A stretch of DNA of 64,000 nucleotides from Phycisphaerae bacterium (GTDB taxonomy: Bacteria; Chloroflexota; Anaerolineae; 4572-78; J111). The notes beneath the pieces were generated by a model. That model did no database searches and was not told the origin of the DNA. It was given only the letters and a program-made list of their open reading frames with translations. The stretch spans positions 186,001 through 250,000 of the forward strand of contig JANQQF010000120.1 of assembly GCA_028285035.1 (NCBI GenBank), in the 5' to 3' direction. Of the stretch, positions 57,524 to 64,000 are shown one piece after another; the stretch's first letter is position 1; each line of letters begins with the position of its first letter. Position numbers and translations under genes: made by a program.

Positions 57524-58303
57524 ATGAAACCTGTCTATTTATCTGCGCCCTACTGGATGGGCGAATTTAACGCCCCACGTGCGGGTGTGACCCGACACAA
57601 TTGGCGAATTATGGCCCCGATTGCTTTGTCTGGCACACCGCTAGAAAGAATGGGTACATTATGCTCAGTCCTGGCCGATGAAGTTGCTGCTTTTCGACAG
57701 GAAGAGCAACTGCCTGTTGTTATTGCAGGGGATTGCACCTTTAGCATCGGCGTAGTGGCTGGTCTGCAACGCGAGTTGTCTGATTTCACGATTGTCTGGT
57801 TCGATGCACACGGCGATTTTAACACAGCCGAAACAACACCCAGCGGATTTATTGGTGGGATGCCTTTGGCAATGTTGTGTGGTTTGGGGGATCAAACGAT
57901 TGTAACCGCCGCAAAGGGTAAAACACACCCTGACACAGATGTGATTTTAACCGATGCCCGCGACCTCGACCCCGGCGAAAAGGAGGCGGTCAGTGCCTCC
58001 AACATTGTTCATTTGGCCGATGTCTCGGAGCTAGAGGCAGTTGATCTGCCGGACAAGCCGATTTATGTCCATTTTGATACGGATGTACTCCGCACTGATG
58101 ATATGGGGGCCGTTGATTATCCGGCATCGGGTGGCGCGTCATTGGAAACGATTGAGGCTGTGCTGACCCGTTTAGCTAAAACAGGTCAGATTGCCGCAAT
58201 TTCTGTCACGATGTGGAATCCAGAAATGGATGATGCCGATCAAACGAATGAGCAAGCTGTGGTTGGTATAATCGAGCGATTTGTTGAGCAATTGCCAAAA
58301 TAA
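57524..58303 (+). CDS. Arginase/agmatinase-superfamily protein with altered first metal motif
   Basis: 259 residues. Superfamily metal motifs in order: IAGDCTFSIG, where arginases have GGDHS (His replaced by Cys); WFDAHGDFN (DAHxD, intact); HFDTDVLRTDD (DxD, intact); and MWNPEMDD with the late acidic residue. The fold and three of four motifs support a ureohydrolase-like enzyme; the Cys replacement is also seen in some uncharacterised relatives, so activity as an arginase is uncertain. GGAG precedes the ATG, one base after the GNAT stop. It ends 10 nt from the convergent LysE-type gene. Confidence 0.85.
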   Translation: MKPVYLSAPYWMGEFNAPRAGVTRHNWRIMAPIALSGTPLERMGTLCSVLADEVAAFRQEEQLPVVIAGDCTFSIGVVAGLQRELSDFTIVWFDAHGDFNTAETTPSGFIGGMPLAMLCGLGDQTIVTAAKGKTHPDTDVILTDARDLDPGEKEAVSASNIVHLADVSELEAVDLPDKPIYVHFDTDVLRTDDMGAVDYPASGGASLETIEAVLTRLAKTGQIAAISVTMWNPEMDDADQTNEQAVVGIIERFVEQLPK

Positions 58304-58313
58304 CGGAGCGACC

Positions 58314-58946
58314 CTACTTCTTGGTCCCTGTTAATGCTGTTGTAATCCCCAAAGCAATAAATACAGTGCCCGCAAAATAACGCTGTGCTTTGAAAAACTG
58401 GCCCTGCTTCTTCAGCCAACCTCGCAGTGCCCCTGCTAATACCGCATAAACCCCATCGCTCAGTATCCCTAGCACAATAAAAATTGTTCCCAAAACCATA
58501 ATTTGCATAACAATACTGCCTTGTCCAGTATTGACAAATTGAGGCAAAAAGGCAAAGAAAAATAGGGCTGTTTTTGGGTTGAGGAGATTGACGACTACAC
58601 CTTGGTTAAAAATATCAATCAGGCGTTTATGGGTGACAACTTGATCTTCTGAAATCGTATCAGACTCCATAAATTTACGCACACCTAAATAAATTAGATA
58701 GGCTGCTCCTAGATATTTGACGATATTAAAGGCTACAGCCGAAGAGACAAGCAGGGCTGACAAACCCAATGCTGCTGCAATCACGTGTACTAAGCTCCCA
58801 ACCCCAACACCCAGCGCCGACACAATGCCTGCCATTCGCCCCTGATCAATACTCCGGGCCACGATGTAAAGCACTGCCGGGCCAGGGGTAATGAGTAGTA
58901 AGAGTGCTGCTGCAATAAATACTGATAAGGTTGTTATATCAAACAT
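58314..58946 (-). CDS. LysE/RhtB-family exporter
   Basis: 210 residues from ATG 58946, which has GGGAG 6 nt upstream; the ATG at 58952 abuts that site. About six TM segments with the family N-terminus (FIAAALLLLITPGPAVLYIVARSIDQGR), a GVGVGSLVHVIAAALGLSALL segment, YLIYLGVRKF and NPKTALFFFAFLPQF. Such proteins export amino acids or related small molecules. Convergent with the arginase-like gene; not clearly part of an operon. Confidence 0.9.
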   Translation of the reverse strand: MFDITTLSVFIAAALLLLITPGPAVLYIVARSIDQGRMAGIVSALGVGVGSLVHVIAAALGLSALLVSSAVAFNIVKYLGAAYLIYLGVRKFMESDTISEDQVVTHKRLIDIFNQGVVVNLLNPKTALFFFAFLPQFVNTGQGSIVMQIMVLGTIFIVLGILSDGVYAVLAGALRGWLKKQGQFFKAQRYFAGTVFIALGITTALTGTKK

Positions 58947-59036
58947 GATCATCTCCCAAATTTGATTTTGGTTAGCTTAATGGATTAAAAGCTAATGCAC
59001 AATGACCAAAAGAACAGGCTTTTAATGAGTTCTTGA

Positions 59037-59074
59037 AGAAAAAAGCCCTCGTAACCTGACGAGAGCTTTTTTCA
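59037..59074 (-). terminator. Terminator of the alaX-ileS operon
   Basis: On the minus strand AAAAAAGCTCTCGT pairs with ACGAGGGCTTTTTT (one mismatch), with a T-run after the stem. It lies about 30 nt past the ileS stop. Confidence 0.85.
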
Positions 59075-59104
59075 GTAACTGGATTGATTTCTTAATCGAT
59101 CCGA

Positions 59105-62100
59105 TTACACTTTTTTGACCGCAACTTGAACCTCAACACCTTCAACATCAACCCCTTTGATCTTATCCCAAGCCTTAGTATCCTCACTCATTAATGTGTC
59201 AGCCAAGGTTTCGGCCTTGATGAAATCGCTATGTGAGGCAACCGTTGTTTGAAGCTGTGCATCCTGAGTAATGACCCCAGCGACGATTCGATCATCCAAT
59301 CGATAATCGACCTCTTTTCGCAAGGTTTGGATATGACGAACCAAGTCGCGGACCATCCCTTCCTGCTTGAGTTCATCGGTCAGATTAACGTCTAGGACAA
59401 CAACTAAATCGTCTTTGGTTTCACAAGCGAAGCCTTCCTTGCCTTCATAATGGACATTAATGACGTCGGCATCTAAAACCCACTCATTATTACCCGCCAC
59501 TTTGTAGCGACCATCGGCTAATACCTCGAAATCATTTGACTTCGCAGCCTTCATAATCTGTGGCGTGACCTTGCCAAACTTGGGACCGATAACTTTGGCA
59601 TTGGGTTTGGCAATAGGCGAGGTGTACTCACTCACGTCGTCAACCAAGTCAATACTTTTGACATTTAACTCATCCAGCAACAATTCTTGATCGACCTGAT
59701 CCAAGGTCTGATTTGTCCGAACAGTGACCTTGTTTAAGGGCTGGCGAACCTTGATTTCTGCTTTTGAGCGAGCAGCCAGACCCAATGAGGCAATCTGTCG
59801 GATTTCAGCCATTTTCTCATTGAGGTTGGTGTCGATCATCGCTTGATCTGGCATTGGCCAATCTTGCAAGTGAACTGAGTCGTGTCCCGTCAGGTTTTTA
59901 TAGATCAAATCGGTAAAGAATGGGGTGAGCGGTGCGGCCGTCTTGCATAATAACACCACCACCTCGTGTAATGTTTGATAGGCAGCTAACTTGTCGCCAT
60001 CTTTTTCTGATTTCCAGAAGCGATCTCGTGAACGACGAATGTACCAGTTATTTAGATCATCGACGTATTCTAACAATAAGCTAACCCCGTCTCGCAAGTG
60101 ATAGGCGCTCAAGGCGGCATCAACGTCATAGGTTAGGGCATACGTTCGAGACAGAATCCACCGATCGAGATCATTTTGCATGGATTCTGGCGAACCGCCG
60201 TCAGCAAAGCCTGATGCAGGCTTCCAACCATCGATGTCGGCATATCGGGTCAGGAAGCTAAATGCGTTCCAAACTGGAATTACGAAGCGCCGTAACATTT
60301 CGGCGATACCCGCTTCTTCAATGCTACTATCGTTCCCATCGATCACAGGATGGCCCATCAAATAGAGCCGTAGCGCATCCGCCCCATATTTGCGAATGGT
60401 TTCATCTACATCGGGATAATTTTTCAGCCGCTTGCTCATCTTTCGGCCATCTGAACCCAACAAGATGCCGTGGGCGATCGAGTTGGTAAATGGCGGGCAG
60501 TCGAATAGCGCCGTACTGAGCACGATCAAGGTATAGAACCAACCCCGAGTTTGACCGATGTACTCCACGATAAAGTCGGCTGGAAAGTTGTTCTTAAACC
60601 ACGTCTCATTGTCAAATGGATAATGAATCTGACCGTAGGGCATTGAGCCTGACTCAAACCAGCAATCCAACACCTCGGACACACGTCGCGCCACGCCCTC
60701 ACATTCTGGGCAAGGGATCTCGATGTCATCGATAAAATGACGATGCAAATCGGTGATATCCTCGACACCTGATAGTTCCTTGAGTTCAGCCACGCTACCA
60801 ATCACCATTTGATGATCGCACTCCTGACAACGCCATACTGGAATAGCCGCACCCCAATAGCGATTGCGCGAAATAGCCCAATCACGGGCATTTTCCAACC
60901 ATTTCCCAAAGGCCCCGTGCTTGACATGTGTTGGGAACCAGTTGATTTGTTCATTCGCGGCCAACATTCGTTCTTTGAAGGCCGTCACATCGACATACCA
61001 CGAAGGAATGGCCCGGTAGATGAGCGGCGTATCGGTACGCCAGTCGTGCGGGTAGGAGTGCAAGATCGTTTTTTGCGAAAAGAGGGTCCCATCCGCTTTG
61101 AGTTTTTGGATGATCGGCCGGTTTGCATCAAAGACGTTTAAGCCCTCAAAGTCGCTAACCTCAGCGGTAAAGTCACCCGTATCATTAACGGGATTAACTA
61201 ATGAGATCCCTGCCGTTCGGCACGCATAAAAGTCGTCTTCCCCGAAGGCTGGGGCCATATGCACGATGCCCGTCCCATCACTGTCTGACACAAACTCGCC
61301 TGATAGAATTTGGAAGGCTCCTTCTTCTTTCTTGTCAGCGAAGTAGGGAAGTAGCGGCTGGTATCGTTTTCCGACCAGTCGATCCCCGTTAAATTCCTCC
61401 ACAACTTCATACTCGCCCTCTTTGAAATGCTGACCAAGCAAACTTTTTGCCAACACATAGTTGGTGCCATCCCCATTTTTTACTTTTGTATATGTGATGT
61501 CTGGGCTGACAGCTAGGGCTAAGTTTGAAGGCAGGGTCCACGGTGTGGTGGTCCAAGCCAGCACTTTTGTGTCCTCATCATCTAACTGGAATTTGACAAC
61601 AACAGAGGGATCCTGACGTTCGCGGTAGGCATCATCTAGAGTCGCCTCAAAGTTTGAGTAGGGCGTCGAAAGTCGCCAAGAGTAGTGAACGACCTTATAG
61701 TCACGATAAACTAGTCCCTTTTCCCACAACGTTTTGAAAACCCACCAAACCGTTTCCATGTACTCGGGGTTCATTGTTTTATAGTCGTTGTCAAAATCGA
61801 CCCAGCGGCCAATGCGGGTGATGACTTGTCGCCACTCGCGAGTGTAACGCAACACAATCCCTCGACAGGCTTCATTAAAGTTGCCGATCCCCATCTCTTC
61901 GATATCGGCTCGACCATTAAGCCCCATCTCTTTCTCTAACTCAAACTCAACGGGTACGCCGTGGCAATCCCAGCCAAAGCGTCGTTCAACCCGCTTGCCT
62001 TTCATCGTGAAGAAACGGGGCACCACATCCTTGATGATGCTGGTCATAATGTGTCCATAGTGAGGCAGCCCCGTGGCAAAGGGTGGCCCATCGTAAAATA

Positions 62101-62242
62101 CGTAATGATTGTCATCAGACCGCTGCTCAACGCTTTTTTCAAAGGTCTGATTTTCTTCCCAATGTTCCAACACCACCTCATCCAACGCCGCAAAGCTGAC
62201 GTCGGGTGAAGCAGGGTGGAAGTAGTTCATCTGCTCTTTCAT
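59105..62242 (-). CDS. ileS: Isoleucyl-tRNA synthetase (type 2)
   Basis: 1045 residues, a full-length class I synthetase. Charges tRNA-Ile. The HIGH motif reads HYGH (residues 61-64, PFATGLPHYGH) and the KMSKS motif reads KMSKR (601-605). The editing (CP1) domain has AWTTTPWTLPSNLAL. Cys pairs CQECDH and CPECEG are present as in type-2 enzymes, and the C-terminal anticodon-binding and extra domains are present. The HYGH/KMSKR pairing and length fit the eukaryote-like type 2 group, which is often mupirocin-tolerant (family knowledge). GAGGG precedes ATG 62242; ATG 62230 is an alternative. It lies 104 nt downstream of alaX on the same strand and is probably controlled by the same T-box leader. 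Confidence 0.96.
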   Translation of the reverse strand: MKEQMNYFHPASPDVSFAALDEVVLEHWEENQTFEKSVEQRSDDNHYVFYDGPPFATGLPHYGHIMTSIIKDVVPRFFTMKGKRVERRFGWDCHGVPVEFELEKEMGLNGRADIEEMGIGNFNEACRGIVLRYTREWRQVITRIGRWVDFDNDYKTMNPEYMETVWWVFKTLWEKGLVYRDYKVVHYSWRLSTPYSNFEATLDDAYRERQDPSVVVKFQLDDEDTKVLAWTTTPWTLPSNLALAVSPDITYTKVKNGDGTNYVLAKSLLGQHFKEGEYEVVEEFNGDRLVGKRYQPLLPYFADKKEEGAFQILSGEFVSDSDGTGIVHMAPAFGEDDFYACRTAGISLVNPVNDTGDFTAEVSDFEGLNVFDANRPIIQKLKADGTLFSQKTILHSYPHDWRTDTPLIYRAIPSWYVDVTAFKERMLAANEQINWFPTHVKHGAFGKWLENARDWAISRNRYWGAAIPVWRCQECDHQMVIGSVAELKELSGVEDITDLHRHFIDDIEIPCPECEGVARRVSEVLDCWFESGSMPYGQIHYPFDNETWFKNNFPADFIVEYIGQTRGWFYTLIVLSTALFDCPPFTNSIAHGILLGSDGRKMSKRLKNYPDVDETIRKYGADALRLYLMGHPVIDGNDSSIEEAGIAEMLRRFVIPVWNAFSFLTRYADIDGWKPASGFADGGSPESMQNDLDRWILSRTYALTYDVDAALSAYHLRDGVSLLLEYVDDLNNWYIRRSRDRFWKSEKDGDKLAAYQTLHEVVVLLCKTAAPLTPFFTDLIYKNLTGHDSVHLQDWPMPDQAMIDTNLNEKMAEIRQIASLGLAARSKAEIKVRQPLNKVTVRTNQTLDQVDQELLLDELNVKSIDLVDDVSEYTSPIAKPNAKVIGPKFGKVTPQIMKAAKSNDFEVLADGRYKVAGNNEWVLDADVINVHYEGKEGFACETKDDLVVVLDVNLTDELKQEGMVRDLVRHIQTLRKEVDYRLDDRIVAGVITQDAQLQTTVASHSDFIKAETLADTLMSEDTKAWDKIKGVDVEGVEVQVAVKKV

Positions 62243-62346
62243 AATAGTGCATCCCTCATAAAGTTGATGATAGTGTCAAAATAAAAGACTAAAGATTATA
62301 TTATTCTGCTTAGTTCATCTTCTTAATCTCTGATCTCAAATCTCAC

Positions 62347-63048
62347 TTATTCAATCTCAAGCATAATTCGCTTGTTAATTTTTCCTTTACTCTTGTATCC
62401 AGCGACCTTGATTGTACCCACTTCACAGGTGTTGGCTACATGAGTACCCCCATCGGCCTGTAAATCGAGGCCTTCGATTTCAACAGTGCGGACTTCCATA
62501 ATGCCTTCTGGGAGCAAATTAATTTTTGTCCGAATCAGGTCGGGGATTTGGAAGGCTTCTTCACGAGGTAGAACGTTGACGTGAATATCACGTGCGGCTG
62601 TAACTTCGGCGTTCAGTTTTTCCTCGATTTCCTGAACGAGATCTTGTTGCAACCGCTCAAACTCAAAATCCATTCGCCCTTTCAGCACATCCATATTGCC
62701 GCCTGTTACTTGAGCCTCGTAATCTCGCCAAACAACACCACATAGGATGTGAAACGCCGTGTGGGTTCGCATCAATTTGTGGCGGCGATCCCAATCAATT
62801 TTGCCTTGAATAGTGTCTCCTTCCGCTGGAAGATCGCCATTAAGCCAATGCCAAATGTGTTCGCCCTGCCGTTTCACTTTTGTCACAGGTACATCACTGA
62901 TGTATCCGTAGTCACAGGGTTGCCCGCCCCCACCTGGATAAAAGGCCGTTTTGTCCAGCGCAACCGCATTTTCTTCTGTGTTGAGTGCAACGACAGTTGC
63001 TTCGAATTCTTGTAAATAAGCATCCGTATGTGCTAATAATTCAGTCAT
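62347..63048 (-). CDS. alaX: AlaX-type trans-editing alanyl-tRNA hydrolase
   Basis: 233 residues from ATG 63048, with GGAGGGAAG directly upstream; the longer frame to 63141 runs into the T-box and is rejected. Matches the alanyl-tRNA synthetase editing domain: FYPGGGGQPCDYG, the zinc motif HTAFHIL (HxxxH) and GGTHVANTCEVG. AlaX proteins remove Ser or Gly wrongly attached to tRNA-Ala. First gene of the operon with ileS behind an Ile-type T-box, so its expression should respond to uncharged tRNA-Ile rather than tRNA-Ala. Confidence 0.92.
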   Translation of the reverse strand: MTELLAHTDAYLQEFEATVVALNTEENAVALDKTAFYPGGGGQPCDYGYISDVPVTKVKRQGEHIWHWLNGDLPAEGDTIQGKIDWDRRHKLMRTHTAFHILCGVVWRDYEAQVTGGNMDVLKGRMDFEFERLQQDLVQEIEEKLNAEVTAARDIHVNVLPREEAFQIPDLIRTKINLLPEGIMEVRTVEIEGLDLQADGGTHVANTCEVGTIKVAGYKSKGKINKRIMLEIE

Positions 63049-63070
63049 CTTCCCTCCAATTTTTGAAAAC

Positions 63071-63105
63071 AAAAAACTCTCAATCCCAATTTGGGACGAG
63101 AGTTT
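63071..63105 (-). terminator. T-box regulated terminator
   Basis: Minus strand AAACTCTCGTCCCAA pairs with TTGGGATTGAGAGTTT, followed by a T-run (63076-63071). Its 5' arm overlaps the antiterminator region, as expected for T-box attenuation. It ends 23 nt before the alaX start. Confidence 0.88.
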
Positions 63106-63240
63106 GATTTCCCGCGGTACCACCCAAGTTGGTGGAGTCATCGATGTCGATGGCCCACCCGCTCATTGATCTACAGATCATTTTATTCTATAGATCCGCC
63201 TGGATAACGGTTGGCGATTCCGGCTGAGCCTAATTGATGT

Positions 63241-63314
63241 GAGTTTGTAGGGTTTGTGGCGTTTATAGAGTTAGTAGAGTTAAAATTTTTCAACTCTATA
63301 AACCCTATGAACTC
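63241..63314 (-). other. Extra long hairpin inserted in the T-box linker
   Basis: GAGTTTGTAGGGTTT (63241-63255) pairs with AAACCCTATGAACTC (63300-63314) with a mismatch zone, and the interior TATAGAGTT/AACTCTATA units pair again. TAGAGTT-type units recur four times, suggesting growth by local duplication. It separates Stem I from the antiterminator domain. Confidence 0.6.
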
Positions 63315-63490
63315 TAGTCACTCTACAAATCTATATCTTTCAGTCAGCAGCTCAGGAAGGATTTTCGGTCAAGGTGTTGTATCTGGCTTGCACCATCCCA
63401 GACTCGCTATTACAACAAGAACTCAGTTATAAGATCCCTTTACCTACTCGTTTCCGTCATAGCTATTGCTTGATTATTTGATCGGCGAAA

Positions 63491-63519
63491 TATATATCAC
63501 AAAGGGATAGGGTTGTCAA
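63491..63519 (-). promoter_or_regulatory. Promoter of the T-box/alaX/ileS operon
   Basis: On the minus strand TTGACA (63519-63514), a 17-nt spacer and TATATA (63496-63491) preceded by TGA (extended -10). Transcription would start near 63484, just upstream of T-box Stem I. Confidence 0.8.
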
Positions 63520-63553
63520 ATGACAGCCGAACAGGGGTGAATCATTATGACAA

Positions 63554-63581
63554 TTGCGAAATAAAAAAATCCGTCTACAAT
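63554..63581 (+). promoter_or_regulatory. Promoter of tRNA-Sec
   Basis: TTGCGA (63554-63559), a 16-nt spacer and TACAAT (63576-63581), 7 nt before the mature tRNA end. Divergent from the T-box operon promoter. Confidence 0.6.
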
Positions 63582-63588
63582 ATCAGGT

Positions 63589-63684
63589 GGGAGTGGATGT
63601 CGTCCGGTGGCGGCCCTGGTCTTCAAAATCAGTGGGCGGTTGCGAGCAGCAAGCGTCGGTGGGTTCGACTCCCATCCTCTCCCG
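63589..63684 (+). tRNA. selC: Selenocysteine tRNA (anticodon UCA)
   Basis: 96 nt. An 8-bp acceptor (GGGAGTGG with CCTCTCCC, one T-T mismatch), a 6-bp D stem with a 4-nt loop (GTCGTC-CGGT-GGCGGC), an anticodon arm CTGGT-CTTCAAA-ATCAG with TCA at 63623-63625, a long variable arm (9-bp stem, one mismatch, 63635-63657) and a 5-bp T arm around TTCGACT. The discriminator is G. The 8-bp acceptor, 6-bp D stem and long extra arm are diagnostic of bacterial tRNA-Sec and exclude a suppressor or tRNA-Ser. It inserts selenocysteine at UGA together with SelA, SelB and SelD, which are not in the window. A candidate client is the AhpD-like gene at 55956. Confidence 0.95.
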
Positions 63685-63870
63685 TAATTCCCCAAAAATA
63701 AAAAACATCTTATCATCAAAATGGTAATTTATACCCACTCCTGCAATTTATTGCCTAAAATAGCCCCTCAATTTTGATAGGAAGTTGGCAACGGCCTGTT
63801 TTTTGAGTAGAATATAATGGTTAAGTACAGATGATGTATATGTATTAATTTATATAGGGTGAAAAATAAA

Positions 63871-64000
63871 ATGATTCAAAAGCATGAACCCGCCTATATT
63901 ACAATTGTAGAAGGCCCACCCCCTGATTTTCGTGATGTTTCTAGCGATTGGGCCTTTGGCGTTTTGGAGAGTTTAGAGTACAGCGATATTGCGTTGTGTG
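63871..64000 (+). CDS. Unrecognised protein, partial at the right edge
   Basis: Open from ATG 63871 to the window end (43 codons), beginning MIQKHEPAYITIVEGPPPDF and continuing with an acidic, aromatic stretch. Not recognised. AGGGTGA lies upstream at a slightly long spacing, and a TATAAT at 63813-63818 without a good -35 could be part of its promoter. The gap 63685-63870 shows nothing else clear. Confidence 0.55.
   Translation, partial: MIQKHEPAYITIVEGPPPDFRDVSSDWAFGVLESLEYSDIALC

Larger units (their letters stand above)
63071..63471 (-). promoter_or_regulatory. T-box riboswitch leader, AUC (isoleucine) specifier
   Basis: The minus strand carries the T-box hallmark GGGTGGTACCGCG (63125-63113), whose UGGU would pair with the ACCA end of uncharged tRNA. 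Stem I landmarks are GACGGAAACGAGTAGG near 63455, AGCGAGTCTGGGATGGTG (distal loop region) near 63399, and GACCGAAA-ATC-CTTCCTGAGC at 63370-63351. Aligned with the well-studied glyQS leader (GAAA-GGC-ATTCTTGAGC), the specifier is ATC (63362-63360), isoleucine, consistent with ileS in the operon. A terminator closes the leader. Uncharged tRNA-Ile would favour the antiterminator and read-through into alaX-ileS. The linker holds an extra long hairpin (listed separately). Confidence 0.93.

Noticed and set aside
63048..63141. Longer alaX start that adds about 31 residues
   Set aside because: It would translate through the T-box terminator and antiterminator; the ATG at 63048 has a strong GGAGGGAAG site and begins the conserved protein.
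63513..63701. Short open frames on both strands over 63513-63719
   Set aside because: They coincide with the tRNA-Sec gene and its flanks and have no ribosome site or recognisable product.

Overview
The window looks like a chromosomal segment of a Chloroflexota bacterium, probably a filamentous Anaerolineae/Caldilineae-type member. This is inferred from very large GAF/PAS signalling proteins, a T-box leader outside Firmicutes, a type-2 IleS and moderate GC content. No rRNA, CRISPR array or insertion sequence was seen.

Positions 1-6.2 kb hold a membrane Cache-HAMP-GAF sensor, an orphan NMT1-type binding lipoprotein behind a good promoter, and two SAM methyltransferases, one with a histamine-N-methyltransferase-like layout. 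Positions 6.45-44.24 kb form one co-directional array of 13 genes that ends at a strong terminator (44383-44440). It contains five two-segment or multi-TM membrane sensors with no kinase, three soluble 1.8-2.05 thousand-residue PAS/GAF proteins (one with a LOV photoreceptor domain), a second orphan binding lipoprotein, one membrane histidine kinase, a threonine-synthase-like enzyme fused to two receiver domains, a receiver-histidine kinase and a single-domain receiver. Most sensors share a C-terminal module of a conserved Trp, a shortened GAF half and an ITDKLRAA-type helix. The region reads as a many-input sensory system feeding a small phosphorelay. No DNA-binding or cyclic-di-GMP output is encoded in it.

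Positions 44.7-52.5 kb carry an acidic repeat membrane protein, a Trypco1-type small protein, an SLC13-type transporter, tRNA-Cys, two GT4 glycosyltransferases (minus strand) and an unrecognised small protein. Positions 52.7-58.3 kb carry a diaphorase module (NuoE-NuoF fusion plus a HoxU-like ferredoxin subunit), a DinB-like protein, an AhpD-family protein with an in-frame UGA in a CxxU motif, a GNAT acetyltransferase and an arginase-fold enzyme. On the minus strand, 58.3-63.5 kb carries a LysE-type exporter and an alaX-ileS operon behind a T-box leader whose specifier reads AUC (Ile). Divergent from that leader lies a complete selenocysteine tRNA gene (63589-63684). The window therefore holds both a candidate selenoprotein and the tRNA that would decode its UGA. 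A partial unknown gene runs off the right edge.
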